Below are positions 29,239 to 41,300 of a stretch of 64,000 nucleotides of DNA, one piece after another. Made by a program: the position numbers and the translations under genes. The stretch's first letter is position 1; each line of letters opens with the position of its first letter. The notes under the pieces are model-generated. The model was not told the origin of the DNA, did not search any database, and saw only the letters and a program-made list of their open reading frames with translations. Source of the DNA: Picocystis sp. L7 (Eukaryota > Chlorophyta > Picocystophyceae > Picocystales > Picocystaceae); contig QXJR01000009.1 in NCBI GenBank assembly GCA_020975725.1, forward strand, positions 496,001 to 560,000, given 5' to 3'.

Positions 29239-30601
29239 CCCAAACCCACGTCCCAGTGCGCCACTTCCTGCCTCAAAGTGGGAACACACCCCACCGATCG
29301 GTGCATGGACACATGTCCTTGTTCACATCGAGGTGTGTGCAGTCGTGCATGCAGGTGTGCACGGGGATGTGCATGGGTGGAGGTGGAAGGGTCTCGCAAC
29401 GATGCAACGAAGGAAGGATCCACAATAGACACGACGGACGGGACACCACCGACGAGACGCGCACGAGGATGGAAGGGGAACGGAGGTCAAGGGAAACGCT
29501 AGGCGATGTGGGTGGATGGAGCTCAACATGCGAGCGAAGAACATGGGGACGGACTCGATCCGGAAGGTCGGGAACTGTGCAACCAACACGAAAGGACGAA
29601 AGGATTGGATTCCCCTTTTCATGCGATGGATGGAAAAACCCAAATCGGAGTCCATAGGAAGAGGACAATACGTGCCGAGCACCAAGAATAGGTCGACGTG
29701 GTACGAAAGAAGGCACATGGATCCACCTGCAAGCTAAGAAAACGGTTTCTCCCCTCTTGCAGAGCGAGAACACATGGAGCAAACGGGGTGGTCGCCATTG
29801 TCGCGAAAACCCTCAGAGTTTGGAGACATTTCTTCGAAAGGAAGCTTTGGCGTGCTGTGTAACCCGTGAAGATGGAGTTGCCTGCCGGAAGGGAATCCGA
29901 TTGGTGATGTCCGGCCCCGTGCTTCATCCTTTGGCCAAGAGACGAAGGCGGATATGGTCAAACGAAACTCAGTGGGATGAATGCGTGTTCAATAGAAAGA
30001 GAACGCCTTCGAAGAAGAAGACCAATGAACCCATGTGCTTCGTGCCTTGCAATCCACCCTCCATGCTTCCTGTGTGTGTTGGGATGACGATGCTCTCTTC
30101 AAATCACGAGGATGTATTCTTGCAACGAGAGGATGGTTGACCGATGCAGGCGGTCCGCACGTGGACCCAGGATCGAAGTCGACAGCTCCGTCGCATTGCG
30201 TATCGAGAGCGATCCTTCACCACCACCGCGAAGCGAATTGGTTTGGAAACCAAACACCCCCACCACAAGTTTCACGACTCGAGAGAAGAAACTCCCTTCG
30301 ATTTCATCGTCCCTGTCTCCTCCCCCACCTCCTTCCTTCGTTGAACCGAAGCATGCTGGGTTCGATTGGAGATCGGTAGTCGGTTCCATCCGTAAACGCC
30401 CCCGGTCGGGACTTCCAATGAGATCCTTTCCAGCCGTGTCTGGAGGATCCAAGCGAAACGGTTCGCTGCGAGACCGCACGGCGCAAGCGTGCGACGCACA
30501 TTTCGATGCGAATAGTGCGTGGACGGTTGAATCGAGGAGTTCAAGGGGGGAGAAAGGGATCCACGAGGCACGAAACGGATCCACAGGTGGGTCGAAACGC
30601 A
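29239..30601. other. Intergenic between SNF5 and TMEM14-like gene
   Basis: About 1.36 kb with no recognisable gene. The largest plus frame (about 29757-30140) has no family resemblance. A motif A copy lies at 30280-30296. Confidence 0.4.
30280..30296 (+). promoter_or_regulatory. Motif A, copy 3
   Basis: CGAGAGAAGAAACTCCC on the plus strand (17 of 18 bases), 306 bp upstream of the TMEM14-like ATG and pointing towards it. Confidence 0.55.
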
Positions 30602-31099
30602 ATGCGGAGGCCTTACACGGCCAAGAATCGAGGGAAGAGGGACAGGGAAAAAACAACTGGTGAAGTGGCTGCCTCAGCCGCCAATGCAGACGGACAGGCC
30701 TTGAGCGGAAAAGAGGAAAGCGTGAAATCTAGGCACGCAATGTTGCACGACTTTTGTATGGGGCTGCCGTACGGCACGATCTTCCTGGTCGGAGGAGTCG
30801 CAGCCGTCCCTTTCGTAGGAGCGAAGGGGCTTGCCTTCTCCCTGTGTGGTGCGCTGGTACTGCTTCTGTCCATCATGAGCCTTAAATCGTGGAGGAAGAG
30901 GAAGACTTCCACGGCATACACAATTGGAGGATCGTGCGCTGCTGCAGTTGCGCTGTGGCAGAGCAAGTCGTTCGTACAAGCGCCATACACCATGTACACG
31001 ACTATTCCTGCCCTTGCGACGGTACTGAGCGGAATGATGGCCCTTTTCTTGCTGTACAATGTGCTCGCTGGAGGTAACCCACCCAAAAGTGAACAGTGA
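30602..31099 (+). CDS. TMEM14/FAX-like membrane protein
   Basis: Small membrane protein of the TMEM14 (Tmemb_14/FAX) family, 165 aa, with about four hydrophobic helices from residue 55 on. HDFCMGLPYGTIFLVGG matches the N-terminus of the short plant FAX5-7 proteins (MHDFCFTIPYG), and the last helix LATVLSGMMALFLLYNVLAGG fits too. Plant FAX proteins are linked to fatty-acid export across plastid or ER membranes; animal TMEM14C to haem-precursor transport. The 46 residues before MLHDFC are hydrophilic and not family-like, so the real start may be the ATG at 30740, giving about 119 aa. AATAAA occurs near 31299. Confidence 0.8.
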   Translation: MRRPYTAKNRGKRDREKTTGEVAASAANADGQALSGKEESVKSRHAMLHDFCMGLPYGTIFLVGGVAAVPFVGAKGLAFSLCGALVLLLSIMSLKSWRKRKTSTAYTIGGSCAAAVALWQSKSFVQAPYTMYTTIPALATVLSGMMALFLLYNVLAGGNPPKSEQ

Positions 31100-31845
31100 G
31101 GGCTTAGTGCGTGGCAGGTGGAAACCGGGGTCCGAAGAATTGCAAGGTTCATCCTTGGGCGGGATACGAGGTGCATCTGTGCATTTTCTGCGCTCTGCAC
31201 TGTGCCCGGCGCGCACGAGCAAGCGCAAGCAACAACATCTTTCTGCGGTGTTGGTGATGGGATGCTTATGCGGGTAGACACATGCATGCTTTGGTCAATA
31301 AAACTATCATGCTTTCCAACACATGTGTCAATGTTTTACGATTTGTCGCGTTAAACGTGGTGCAAAGCTGCATAGTCTGCGTTGCACATCGGACCTGTAC
31401 GTTCGCTTACGAACCTTGACTGCTTGACGCCAATCTGGCACCATGGGCGGGCTTCGAGTTATCGAAGGGCCTGGCGGACGCATTTCGCTGTGGATTGTCC
31501 ACGCCGGCGTCTTATACAGGAGTGGCATGGCAATTCTGTCCCCGTTCCAGGACCACGATCCATCCATCCAATGGACGAATCCGTGTCTCAGGCATGTCCA
31601 TCTTTCCCTACCCCTCCTTTGCTGTGTTTGTCCCATGGTTTCCCCGACCGTTGCCCCTCCCTCCTCATCGACACCTTTTCTTCACCCATCGCGACCTCTC
31701 CCCTTATCATCGAGATGTTTGCGAAAAGATATCGATGGAGCCACGTGGAGGCATCGGGTGGGGCCCTCGTGGCCGTCTCCCGAACCGATCCTTCACGTCG
31801 GTCTTCGCGTTGGACACGACTTGCAAGCGCACTTGAACGGTCGCC
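31100..31845. other. Intergenic, TMEM14-like to LCB2
   Basis: About 745 bp between same-strand genes. AATAAA near 31299 should end the TMEM14-like mRNA. A GATATCGATGG element near 31730, about 110 bp upstream of LCB2, resembles the TATCGAT repeats elsewhere. No other gene seen. Confidence 0.4.
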
Positions 31846-33309
31846 ATGGGGATCAAATCGGACGTGCGTCACCTGATCGTGCTCCCGTACCTGACCGCAC
31901 TGGGAGTGTACTTCTCGTACAGCTTGCTGTACCTGTTCGGACACATCCGCGACTTGTACTTCCACCTGAGAGGGAAGAGGAAGACACCGAGTGGTTACGC
32001 ACCCATCACTTCCGACGATGAAGCCTTCTACACCAGGAATCTTTACCACCGCATCCAGGATTGTTGGAACAGACCGATTTGCAGTGCGCCAGATGCCTGG
32101 TTCGACGTGATGGACAGGACAAGCTTCGACAACAACAAAACCATGAAACTCACGGGAACCCACAGAAATTGCCTGAATTTAGGATCCTACAACTATCTCG
32201 GATTCGCAGCTAGCGATCCGTATTGCACGCCCAAGGTAATTGAGACACTAGAAAAATATGGATGGAGCACATGCAGTAGCCGTATGGATGCTGGGACAAC
32301 GGAGATTCACACAGAACTGGAGGCGTTGGTGGCCAAGTATGTGGGGAAGGAAGATGCTATCGTGTATGGCATGGGCTTCGCAACCAACAGCGTCACAATT
32401 CCTTCACTGGTGGGACCTGGATGTCTTGTTCTCAGCGATTCGCTCAACCACACCTCCATCGTGGCAGGTGTGCGAGCATCAGGCGCAAAGGTCAAAATCT
32501 TCCGCCACAACGACGCAAATTATCTGGAAAAGATTCTTAGGGATACCATCAGTGAAGGCCAACCGAGGACCCACAGACCGTGGAAGAAAGTACTCATCAT
32601 CGTGGAAGGGATATACAGTATGGAAGGAGAAGTCTGTTCACTGAAGGAAATAGTTGAGATCAAGAAAAAGTACAAAGCTTATCTTTACTTGGACGAGGCG
32701 CACAGCATTGGAGCACTAGGAAAGACGGGACGAGGAGCCTGCGAGTACTGTGGAGTAGATCCAACAGACGTGGATATAATGATGGGAACCTTTACGAAAT
32801 CGTTTGGTTCCTGCGGAGGATACATTGCCGGGGACAAAGATTTGATTCAGTACTTGCGATGTGTGGCACCTGGCAGCCTCTACGCCACCGCCATGTCTCC
32901 ACCAGCAGTGAAGCAAGTGACCAGTGCATTGCAATTGATACTGGGCGAGGATGGATCTACGAGGGGCATCAGCAAGATCTTGCAACTACATGACAATGCC
33001 AATTGGTTCCGGGAGGAGCTGAAGAAGCTTGGACTGGACGTGCTTGGCGATGAAGATAGCCCCGTGATGCCCATCATGTTGTACAGCCCAGGAAAGATCG
33101 GAGCCTTTTCAAGATATTGTCTTGAGCGGAATGTTGCTGTGGTAGTAGTTGGCTTTCCAGCTACGCCCCTTTTGCTTTCACGCTCTCGTGTGTGCATTTC
33201 TGCGGCACATAGCAGGGAGGATCTAGAGTTTGCACTCCAGGTTATTGAGGAAGCAGCAGATGCATGCCAGCTGCGCTATGACTCGTCCATTGAGAAATTG
33301 CACGGTTGA
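31846..33309 (+). CDS. LCB2: Serine palmitoyltransferase, LCB2 subunit
   Basis: Catalytic subunit of serine palmitoyltransferase, which condenses serine and palmitoyl-CoA in the first step of sphingolipid synthesis at the ER. 487 aa, the usual length. One membrane span near the N-terminus (about 13-35, LTALGVYFSYSLLYLFG). Fold type I PLP enzyme: LNLGSYNYLGFA, STCSSRMDAGTTEIH, LDEAHSIGALGKTGRG, and the Schiff-base lysine at 318 in GTFTKSFGSCGGYIAG. The presence of this lysine makes it LCB2 rather than LCB1. A single exon with ATG in GCCATGG context. It converges on MMSDH. Confidence 0.96.
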   Translation: MGIKSDVRHLIVLPYLTALGVYFSYSLLYLFGHIRDLYFHLRGKRKTPSGYAPITSDDEAFYTRNLYHRIQDCWNRPICSAPDAWFDVMDRTSFDNNKTMKLTGTHRNCLNLGSYNYLGFAASDPYCTPKVIETLEKYGWSTCSSRMDAGTTEIHTELEALVAKYVGKEDAIVYGMGFATNSVTIPSLVGPGCLVLSDSLNHTSIVAGVRASGAKVKIFRHNDANYLEKILRDTISEGQPRTHRPWKKVLIIVEGIYSMEGEVCSLKEIVEIKKKYKAYLYLDEAHSIGALGKTGRGACEYCGVDPTDVDIMMGTFTKSFGSCGGYIAGDKDLIQYLRCVAPGSLYATAMSPPAVKQVTSALQLILGEDGSTRGISKILQLHDNANWFREELKKLGLDVLGDEDSPVMPIMLYSPGKIGAFSRYCLERNVAVVVVGFPATPLLLSRSRVCISAAHSREDLEFALQVIEEAADACQLRYDSSIEKLHG

Positions 33310-33437
33310 TGCGACTGACTCGGTGGCCAGTTTGAGTTGGTCTGGAGCACATTCATCTTTTTACCACACAATATATTTACACTTCTATAATTGCTTCTTC
33401 GTACATGATATGCATATACTACAAAGATCCATGTGCT

Positions 33438-35021
33438 TCACTTTACACCTACACCCGACAGGCCTTGTGGCCTCATTGTGGAAGGTATGTCCGAATCTTG
33501 CCATTGTGACGTCACCGTTTTGACCCGCGTGTAGAAATTGACCCCCGCCTTCCCATAGAAGTTGCTTTCCCCCCAGAAAGATCCTCTCCACCCAGTGAAC
33601 GAGAAGAATGGGAGGGGTACGGGGATGGGCACGTTGATACCAACTTGTCCAACATCAATTTCTGCTTGGAACTTCCTCGCTGCAGATCCAGAAGTGGTGA
33701 ACACAGCCGTACCATTCGCCCATTCATTCCTATTAACAATCTGGATTGCGTCGTCCAAAGAATCTACCTGAAGACACACCAGTACTGGACCGAATACTTC
33801 CTTCTGGTAGCACTCCATGGCCGTCTTGACATTGGTCAGTATGGTCGGTCCGACAAAGTTCCCTTGTGGATAGCCAGGTACCACAAAACCTCGTCCATCC
33901 AGTATGCAGTCGGCTCCAGCCGCTATGCCGCTGGTTACTAGCTTTTCAATTCTTTCTTTCGCATCTGCACTGATCACAGGCCCAAGATCTGCACCGTCCT
34001 CCATCCCACCATTCACGTTCAATTTGGAAGCCTTCTCCTTGATCTTGTTGAGCACGATGTTCCCCTCTCCAACAAAGACGACCGCTGAGATTGCCATGCA
34101 CCTCTGACCTGCAGCTCCAAACGCAGCCCCTACAATGGCATTCGCGGCCTGTTCTGGTGCAGCATCAGGCAGAACGATCGCATGGTTCTTGGCACCCATG
34201 TTGCATTGCACTCTCTTCCCAGTCTGGGTGGCCCTCCTGTAGATGTGCTCCCCAGCAGCATTCGACCCCACAAAACTAATGGCCTTGATATCTGGATGGT
34301 CACACATTCTGTTCACGGTATCCACCGTGCCATGAACGATGTTGAACACCCCTGGAGGGAGTCCTGCATCCATGGCCAGCTCGGCCAGCATCATGGCTGC
34401 CCCTGGATCCTTCTCGCTCGGCTTGAGTATGAAGGTGTTGCCACATGCAGTGGCAAGGGGAAACATCCACAGCGGGATCATGGCAGGAAAGTTGAACGGC
34501 GCGATGCCTGCACAAACCCCGAGTGGCTGTCTATAGGAGACGGTGTCGATTCCCTTGGCCACGCCTGCTAGTGTCTCTCCCAGGAGATGATTGCCTACGG
34601 TGCAGGCTTGCTCCACCACCTCCATGCCGCGGAAGACATCTCCGTGTGCATCGGGCAATGTCTTCCCTTGCTCCAGCGTCACGCACTTGGCCAGCTGGTC
34701 TCGATGCTGCTGGATGCGTTCCAAGAATCGGAACATCACACGCGAGCGCACTGACACCGGCGTCTGCGACCAGCTGGCGAAGGCTTCCTTGGCAGATGCC
34801 ACCGCCGCTTCGAATTCGTCGCACGTACTCTCTGGAACGCGTCCCAGGAGCTCCTGCGTGGCTGGATTGCGCAGTTCGACGTGTCGCGTCGCAATCGAGG
34901 TCGCGAGGCGACCGTCGATCCAGTTCGACACCGTCGGTGCGGCACTGGACGACGTCGTGGCCGCGAGGGATGCGTGGCGGCGTGCGAAGCGCGTCCATTG
35001 CGACGCGAGGCGCTTCGCCAT
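33438..35021 (-). CDS. Methylmalonate-semialdehyde dehydrogenase (ALDH6), mitochondrial
   Basis: CoA-acylating aldehyde dehydrogenase of valine and pyrimidine catabolism, 527 aa. Residues 1-35 ([20 protein letters not shown]) are an Arg/Ser/Ala-rich mitochondrial presequence. ALDH blocks follow: [37 protein letters not shown], and catalytic Cys308 in GQRCMAIS. The family-specific NWIDG start and the C-terminal [15 protein letters not shown] with KTVTSQW are those of MMSDH. The frame is open back to 35309, but 35021 is the ATG that opens the presequence. It is tandem with the alpha/beta hydrolase. Confidence 0.95.
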   Translation of the reverse strand: MAKRLASQWTRFARRHASLAATTSSSAAPTVSNWIDGRLATSIATRHVELRNPATQELLGRVPESTCDEFEAAVASAKEAFASWSQTPVSVRSRVMFRFLERIQQHRDQLAKCVTLEQGKTLPDAHGDVFRGMEVVEQACTVGNHLLGETLAGVAKGIDTVSYRQPLGVCAGIAPFNFPAMIPLWMFPLATACGNTFILKPSEKDPGAAMMLAELAMDAGLPPGVFNIVHGTVDTVNRMCDHPDIKAISFVGSNAAGEHIYRRATQTGKRVQCNMGAKNHAIVLPDAAPEQAANAIVGAAFGAAGQRCMAISAVVFVGEGNIVLNKIKEKASKLNVNGGMEDGADLGPVISADAKERIEKLVTSGIAAGADCILDGRGFVVPGYPQGNFVGPTILTNVKTAMECYQKEVFGPVLVCLQVDSLDDAIQIVNRNEWANGTAVFTTSGSAARKFQAEIDVGQVGINVPIPVPLPFFSFTGWRGSFWGESNFYGKAGVNFYTRVKTVTSQWQDSDIPSTMRPQGLSGVGVK

Positions 35022-35242
35022 GCCGCGTGGGACGTGTCGGAAACGTAGAAATGACTCCGAAACCGACCTGGAGTTGGATGGAAACGAACCACCCCATGGA
35101 AAGCCAACCAGTGCAACCACTCGGTTGAAGAATGCACCTGCACAAGGGAGTGTGGAGGCCTTCGCTCGTGCAAACGTGCACGTGCGTGGTGGTGGGAAGG
35201 AGGAGGGACATGGTACAGCGCGAAGAAAAGGAGGCGAAAGGA

Positions 35243-36310
35243 TCAAAGATCTTCCAAGAAGGTGAGGATAGCACCTGCTGCTTCCTCCCAATGGGCGTCC
35301 AACATGCAATCGTGTGCCAAATTAGGCACCAAGACAGCTGGAGTATCGTAGGCCCTCGCCGTCTCTTCTAGACCTTGAAGGTCCACCACTGCATCCTTTG
35401 CACCCCCCAACACAAAGGCAGGCACCGGTGTACGCGGCGGCCTGATGGGAACTGACTTTCGAAGGGCCTGAAGGTCCACCAGACGCGACTTGGAGCTCGT
35501 ACGCAGGAAATCCATGTAGTGCCTCAATGTTTCCTCTGGTAAATCCTCCGAGAAGAAAGTCTCACGACAGAGCTTGGGATCCTTGCTAAACGCTTGTGCC
35601 ACAAAACTGTAGGTGATTCGAAGGCTCTTTATTGGCATTCTGATCAGGTATCGCATGATCATGTCCTGGTTCCCAGACGGAGGCACCGAATTCAGCAGAC
35701 CAATTGCCTTGACGGGTGGGCTGTCCAGTCTCACGTAGTTCTGGACAACCAGCCCCCCGAAGGAATGACCCAACAGCACCGGTTCCATGTCCAACTTTCC
35801 CAGAAAGTGCTGAATATCACTTGTGTGCTCTTCCAGCAACCCAGCAGGCGATCCCTCGGGCACGTCGCTCTTTCCTTGTCCACGAAAGCTGATTGCATAC
35901 GAATCATATCCTCGCTGGGCGAAGTATGGCATGAAATGCACGTTCCAGCACCAAGCTGCGTGGTAGGATCCGTGCAAGAACACCAGCGGAGGTTTCCCAG
36001 TGTTCTCGAGCGGCTTTTGCCTCAACACTTCGAGCTTGAGACCGCTGGGTACTTCGTGGAAGTAGGCTTCCAATTCGGTCTCGCACAGCCGGGTTGGACT
36101 GCTGGCCGCACAATGCAGTGTCGCTGCGACGTGTCCTTCTCGCCTTCGACACCGCCATCCCCTCTCGTCCCTTGACTTGCGATCCTGGACGCCGAATCGT
36201 TCCTTGGAACGCGCGTGTGTGGTGGATTGCCCACTCGCGACGCGCATCGCCATCGAACCACGTGTCGGCCAGAATCTCCCATCTAATCTCTTGGGTCTTG
36301 CCAGGGTCAT
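35243..36310 (-). CDS. Alpha/beta hydrolase, probably plastid-targeted
   Basis: A 355-aa serine hydrolase. Residues 1-70 are basic and Ser/Ala-rich ([18 protein letters not shown]), transit-like. The hydrolase core starts at [15 protein letters not shown] (oxyanion HG), with nucleophile Ser183 in [13 protein letters not shown], the acid region [15 protein letters not shown] and the catalytic histidine in NLAHDCMLD. The substrate cannot be read from sequence. The general layout is that of plant lipase-like or esterase-like hydrolases. The start at 36310 is a choice among several in-frame ATGs (also 36253). Confidence 0.8.
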   Translation of the reverse strand: MTLARPKRLDGRFWPTRGSMAMRVASGQSTTHARSKERFGVQDRKSRDERGWRCRRREGHVAATLHCAASSPTRLCETELEAYFHEVPSGLKLEVLRQKPLENTGKPPLVFLHGSYHAAWCWNVHFMPYFAQRGYDSYAISFRGQGKSDVPEGSPAGLLEEHTSDIQHFLGKLDMEPVLLGHSFGGLVVQNYVRLDSPPVKAIGLLNSVPPSGNQDMIMRYLIRMPIKSLRITYSFVAQAFSKDPKLCRETFFSEDLPEETLRHYMDFLRTSSKSRLVDLQALRKSVPIRPPRTPVPAFVLGGAKDAVVDLQGLEETARAYDTPAVLVPNLAHDCMLDAHWEEAAGAILTFLEDL

Positions 36311-36907
36311 GGTGGCAAGACCGAAAGAGACCTTGCCCAAGGGTGAAGGGATCCACATCGGACACCTGTGGATCAGTTCATCTCGATGGATACACGATGC
36401 AGGGGCAGCTGGACCGTTCAGGGCCGACCCAGAAGCAGAGGTGGGCGTGGGAGGTTCAAGGATGAATGCACCAGCCAGTGAAGGATTCGCGTGCTGCCTA
36501 TCTGAGGCTGAAACATGGCCTGTGCCGGTGAGCTGCCTCCCGTCAAGGACAGAGAAAGGAGCGCCATCAAGGCAGCTATGTCGCCCCGAGGTTGAGAGTG
36601 ATTGAGGCTCCAGGAAACGAGGCCTCAACCCTCACTGCATGACAGAGTCGGGGATTCGCATGGCCAACAATCCTGCTTTCAAGTGCACGGTCTAATCAGG
36701 CCCAATGGTGTGGTTGCAAGGGAGCACATTGGCAGTCTTTCTGGCGTCTCGTCTCCTCTGGAAAGCAATCGTTGCAACATGACGCGAGCTTTTGTAAAGG
36801 GCCTACATTATGTACAGAAATACATATATTTCCCTGTTAGGAAACAACAAATTTCGTGGCTTAGGTTTTGAGCGATCAACACGAAAATGGAAAAACCTTG
36901 GGGCTTC
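36311..36907. other. Intergenic, hydrolase to PfkB kinase
   Basis: About 600 bp between two minus-strand genes, holding the hydrolase promoter and the kinase 3' UTR. The hydrolase frame is open over part of it without family content. Nothing else recognised. Confidence 0.35.
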
Positions 36908-37993
36908 TTAGGTACCCAGGATATTGTAGATCTGCTCTCTCAGATTCCTCCACTCTTCCAGAGGAAGCTGGGCACCAACAACTTGTACAGCCGCTGACCC
37001 CGCTGCACAACCGCACCTGGCAGCTTTTTCAAGGCCGTAGCCTTGCAGGTAGGCAAAGAGGAACCCACTCGAGAAGATGTCGCCCGCACCTACTGTGTCT
37101 CTCACTTTCACTGGGAGGGCAGGGGCTTTGACGCACTCGCCATCCCGGTGGCGCGCAATGCATCCCTTGGCACCCAGACTCACAACTGAGACTTGGCAAT
37201 GCTGTAGGACAAGGTCCTGGGCCTTCTCAATGCATGGTTCCTGCCCCTCTACCAGGGCTGCGGCCTCTTCTTCGTTGCAGAACATGATATCCACAAGCTC
37301 CTCTCTCAGGATTTGCATGAGTTCCTCTCTCTTATTTCTGACCACTTCAAAGGACGCGAGGTCCATGGAGATCGTGGCTCCAGCCTTCCTTGCATCCCTC
37401 ATGGACTGCAGGGCGAGCTCTGGACGGTAAAGACAGTACCCCTCCACGTGGAGCAGGGTGAGGCCGTTGGACATCACGTCAGTTGGCCAATGATCTTTCT
37501 CCATGTTGCATGCTGCCCCCAGAAAGGTCCTCATTGTCCTTTGACCATCTCCGGTGACCATGCAGACGGACTTGGCGGAGGGTGTGCCTTTCGAGCAACG
37601 TGCAAGGCACGGGACGACGTGCTGTTCAATCAGGTTGTCTTCGTACACCTTTCCCACCTCGTCGTTTCCTACCATGCCCACGAAGTAGCATTGGAACACG
37701 CCCAGTCCCAGGTTGGCCAATCCCTTGAGTACGTTGGCGGTGCTTCCACCCGGCACGACCACGGCTCCTTTTGCCTTTTCCAGGATCTGCACGACATCCT
37801 CGTGCTTCGCATGCGAGCTTCCACCTTTTTCGACGCCTATCTCTCGCAGGAACTCGTCCTCGACCGCCACCATCACGTCGGTCACCGGATCACCAATGCC
37901 CAAGATCCGCGTCAGCGGTCCGCCGCCGCAGACCGTAGGCACGCGCTCGAGGCTCTCCGCGCCCGTCGGCGGCTCCACAGGCATGGCCAGCAT
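36908..37993 (-). CDS. PfkB-family sugar/nucleoside kinase
   Basis: A 361-aa carbohydrate kinase of the ribokinase/adenosine-kinase type. Motifs in order: VVPGGSTANVLKGLANLG (signature 1 region), FVGMVGNDEVGKVY, FCNEEEAAALVEG, and signature 2 DTVGAGDIFSSGFLFAYLQG with the catalytic Asp in GAGD. Substrate unknown; the overall spacing and the PGGSTANVL stretch are like plant adenosine-kinase-like PfkB proteins. The ATG at 37993 fits the usual N-terminal length; no transit peptide is obvious. Confidence 0.88.
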   Translation of the reverse strand: MLAMPVEPPTGAESLERVPTVCGGGPLTRILGIGDPVTDVMVAVEDEFLREIGVEKGGSSHAKHEDVVQILEKAKGAVVVPGGSTANVLKGLANLGLGVFQCYFVGMVGNDEVGKVYEDNLIEQHVVPCLARCSKGTPSAKSVCMVTGDGQRTMRTFLGAACNMEKDHWPTDVMSNGLTLLHVEGYCLYRPELALQSMRDARKAGATISMDLASFEVVRNKREELMQILREELVDIMFCNEEEAAALVEGQEPCIEKAQDLVLQHCQVSVVSLGAKGCIARHRDGECVKAPALPVKVRDTVGAGDIFSSGFLFAYLQGYGLEKAARCGCAAGSAAVQVVGAQLPLEEWRNLREQIYNILGT

Positions 37994-38129
37994 CCTTCCT
38001 CTTTTCTGGACGCGTTTCAGGACAAAGAAGGTGCCATGGCGACGCGATCTTCTCCGTCCGATGGCGCAGCCGAGCCGCGCGGCAGGCGCACGACTGCAAC
38101 GATGGCCGAAGCACCCCCCTCGGCCATAC

Positions 38130-38150
38130 CGGTTAAACTCTACTTAACCG
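38130..38150. repeat. Inverted repeat CGGTTAA / TTAACCG
   Basis: 7-bp arms with a 7-nt spacer, about 140 bp upstream of the PfkB kinase start. Confidence 0.4.
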
Positions 38151-38353
38151 CCTGGATGGAGAGCAGGGGAGGGAGGGTTAATTCGGGTCGATGGAGGTGA
38201 AATGGGGGGGAAGGCGGGAACTGGGTCTCCTCCGGTTCGACGGGAAGGTTTGATCGGGTGGGATTCGGGGATGAAAGGGGAGAACCGAAGGTTTGAACCG
38301 GGGGAGAGGTGGTCGAAACCGGGGCCATCCGACGGTTGGGGGACCAATCGCAT

Positions 38354-38365
38354 CGATACGTATCG
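38354..38365. promoter_or_regulatory. Perfect palindrome CGATACGTATCG
   Basis: 12-bp perfect palindrome in a cluster with AATCGATACTT and TAGCGATACG within 60 bp. It shares the ATCGAT/CGATAC theme with the elements at 18012 and 49431. Confidence 0.4.
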
Positions 38366-41300
38366 GAAGGAATAATCGATACTTCATGAAAGATAGCGAT
38401 ACGAACCCCAACGAGGGATCCCGACGCGGGAATCGAAGGTGAGGGGCGCCCACTCGCCGTAGAGGACGCTCCCTTGGACGCCGAATACCGCTCGGTTCGA
38501 TCGGTCGGTCACCAACCCCTGCCTCTGCGGCACATGAGGAACCCGCGTATCATCCAGCGGCTGAGGATGTTCAAACCGAGGCCACCACGTCGAAGGGTAC
38601 CGGCCACGGTGGCGAACCTCTGGCTGTCGAGACTGCTGGTACGACGTATGGTGTACGACAGCTGTAGCCTCAGATCGTCACCTTTCCCAGTCCATGGGAT
38701 GGGAGAGCAGCTTGCAACAGCCGCACTGGTCGAACAGGGAAGGAAAGTCGATTCCCTTGCGCGCATCGCCCTACACAGATCGCCCCAGCGAGTTCTGACA
38801 GCGAACTTGAAACGCTATTGCTGGTGCACCTTCTCCTTCGATCCACTGGAGCCGACTTGCTGCAGGGGACGATGCAGTGTGCGAACCGGACACGTAACCC
38901 ACGATCCGAAATCCTTCAGCGAAGAACTCTCTCCATTTTTTTCTGTACGGCCGATCCCCCCCAGAAATCGAGTTTCAGGGAAGAATTCGGGGCGTTTCCG
39001 TAATGGGGTCCGATGATTGGTGGAAAAATACAGCCACGCGCCCCAAAAAAATTTCCACCGGGGTTCCTTCCCATTTTATCGACCCCGAATTATTCCTTCT
39101 GAATCTCTCTTTCGAGGTACAGCGTTTGGCAGGGCATCCGGCAGGAAATGCGCCCCTTTGAATCGGATGGTTGGGGGCTACGAATAATTGACGCCCCCAC
39201 CTCCCATGCGACTTACAGAGCCAAACCCAGCCTCTGATCCGTTTTCTGGGCCGGCCCTGAAGCCACTCTGAAGTCAGCCGATCCGACAACGCCAGACCAG
39301 AACTAGGAGTGACGACTACGCTGCAGCGCAACAGCGTCTTGGTTCGATCCTTGCTGATTCAGCATGAGAACGCAAAGTGGATGTGGCGACTCCATGGGGC
39401 CAGTGGGGTGTACCATGCCTCGGAGTACAACCCGCTCGTCAGGTGGCATCGCACGAGAGCTGTGCATTCGTTGGTTGATGCAGTTCGAAAGCGATGGCGA
39501 TGCCCCCAACTGCGCGTTTCAGTACGATCGGCAGGAAGAAGATGTGTCAAGCTCTTGCGCCTTCCCGGCCTCCTCCAGGGATAGCTCGGGTAGAGGTTCC
39601 GCAGTACTGGAAGACACCATTGACAACGGGAGGAATTGTTGGCGCTACGAAGGCATGGCATCTCCAGCAGTCACGGCGGTATTGCCAAACACAACATCAA
39701 ACGCGAAGAGATACTGCTGTGCGAGCTCCACGCAAAGTAGATCTGCAGACTCTAGTGAGACTGCATGGGAGCAAGCCCGTGTATCCAGTAGCAAGATACA
39801 AAACTTTCTACAACAATCCTTCATGCGTGAAAAAAAATTGGCGAGACAGAAAATATACCTCTTTGCCACTGCAGTTCTTGAAGAAGAGCATGCTGTTTTT
39901 GCAGAGGCATCGCGAAAACTGCAGCGCGCTTTATCGATGACTGTTGATCAGCTTTGGGGCATACAAGTTGCTGAAGGTTGCTTGCATCGGCCATCTGAGC
40001 GGCGTAGAAAGAGGGTGAAAAGAGACTTCCAAATCTATGCAGAAGGTAATCACCACTCCTACAGCATTGGGAAGCGGAGGTGTGCAAGGGATGGGTAGAG
40101 GATCACCAACTGGGTTTCAATGGCTTTGATGGATCTGCAGCCCACAAATTGTCCTCATCCTGCAGGGATCTTCCTTCAATGTGCAAGGGAAGGTCTTGAG
40201 ATCTGGATATCTCTGTAGTCGTCTCTCGTACACGGATTTTCCGATGGCTCCAGACGGATCTCGTCCTGCAATCGATCGTGCACCTTGTGCTCTGGCCGGT
40301 GGCCGGCGAACGAAAACGTGGGTTCAATCGACACTTTGCTTCGATGATTCGTTTAAATTTTCGTTGTCCTGGTGCCTTCCAGGTCCACGACCGAGGTGTT
40401 CGGATGAGTGGATGGGAATTGATGGGACTGACCGGGGGATTGAACCCGTCTGCCCGTACTTCAATGCGAAGCCGCCCCGGTCCCCCCGACGCCCTCCTGT
40501 GCAACCCATGGCGACGACCCGAGGATCCCTCACACCTTTTTCGGAATAAAAGTTCGGTGCTCGTCCGACACTCGCAGAGGAGCCTTTCGTGGTTGGGGCG
40601 GACCGATCCCCCCTAGTGGTGTCCCACGAAAGTTTCCTCTACCCGGCATCGACCGCAGAGGAAGTTGTGCGCTTGTCTTCTCGTGGCACAGAAGTTCGTC
40701 TTCAGACGTGCTGGTCGTGCTCGCCTGTGCGCGCACGTCCGGCCGTCTCCCGCCGCATCGCGGCGGTCACAAGACCTCAGGACCGTCGAATCTGCACTTG
40801 TTCGCATGTCGTGGGACGCATGCGCGTCATCAGTGCACCAGCTCGCTCTGTCATTCCCGTGTTTCGTTTCGGGGACCTAGGAGACGCCGCCAACGAGGGT
40901 TGTGAAGCCCTGGCATCCAGAAACTCAGCCCACTGGCCCATAACTGCCACGAACGACTATACGATGATGTAGAAACGGATGAGCACGCTACCGACGTAGT
41001 TTGGGAGGGATCTTGTCAGACGCGTGACCTCGTCGCCTCAACCTGGAACTGGAGGGAGAAGGGTACTCTGACCACCTGCTTCAACGTCGTTCGAACCGTC
41101 AGTCTTAGGGCGGGATCCTTGCAAGACAAGTGCATCGAATGCAATGCACCCATCGATGAACGGCGTAGAATCGACTTCTTATGTTGGGCAGTGTGTGTGT
41201 CGCTGCCGGGAAATCAGTCACTGGTTAGCTAGGCTCAGATCTGGAACAAGGGAGGAGAGTTACCTGCACTCCGTCAGTTCTCGTGCTCGGACCTTGGTTC

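Noticed and set aside
38474-39016. 180-codon frame with a fragment (VHGMGEQLATAAL) like an Alba domain
   Set aside because: Only a dozen residues fit, the rest is Arg/Pro-rich without the Alba fold pattern, and other frames look equally coding-like.
39494-40098. Faint histone H3-like word order (QQSRRY, LQTLVR, then ATAVLEEE in another frame)
   Set aside because: Matches are short, in different frames, and no intron of acceptable size joins them; not better than chance.
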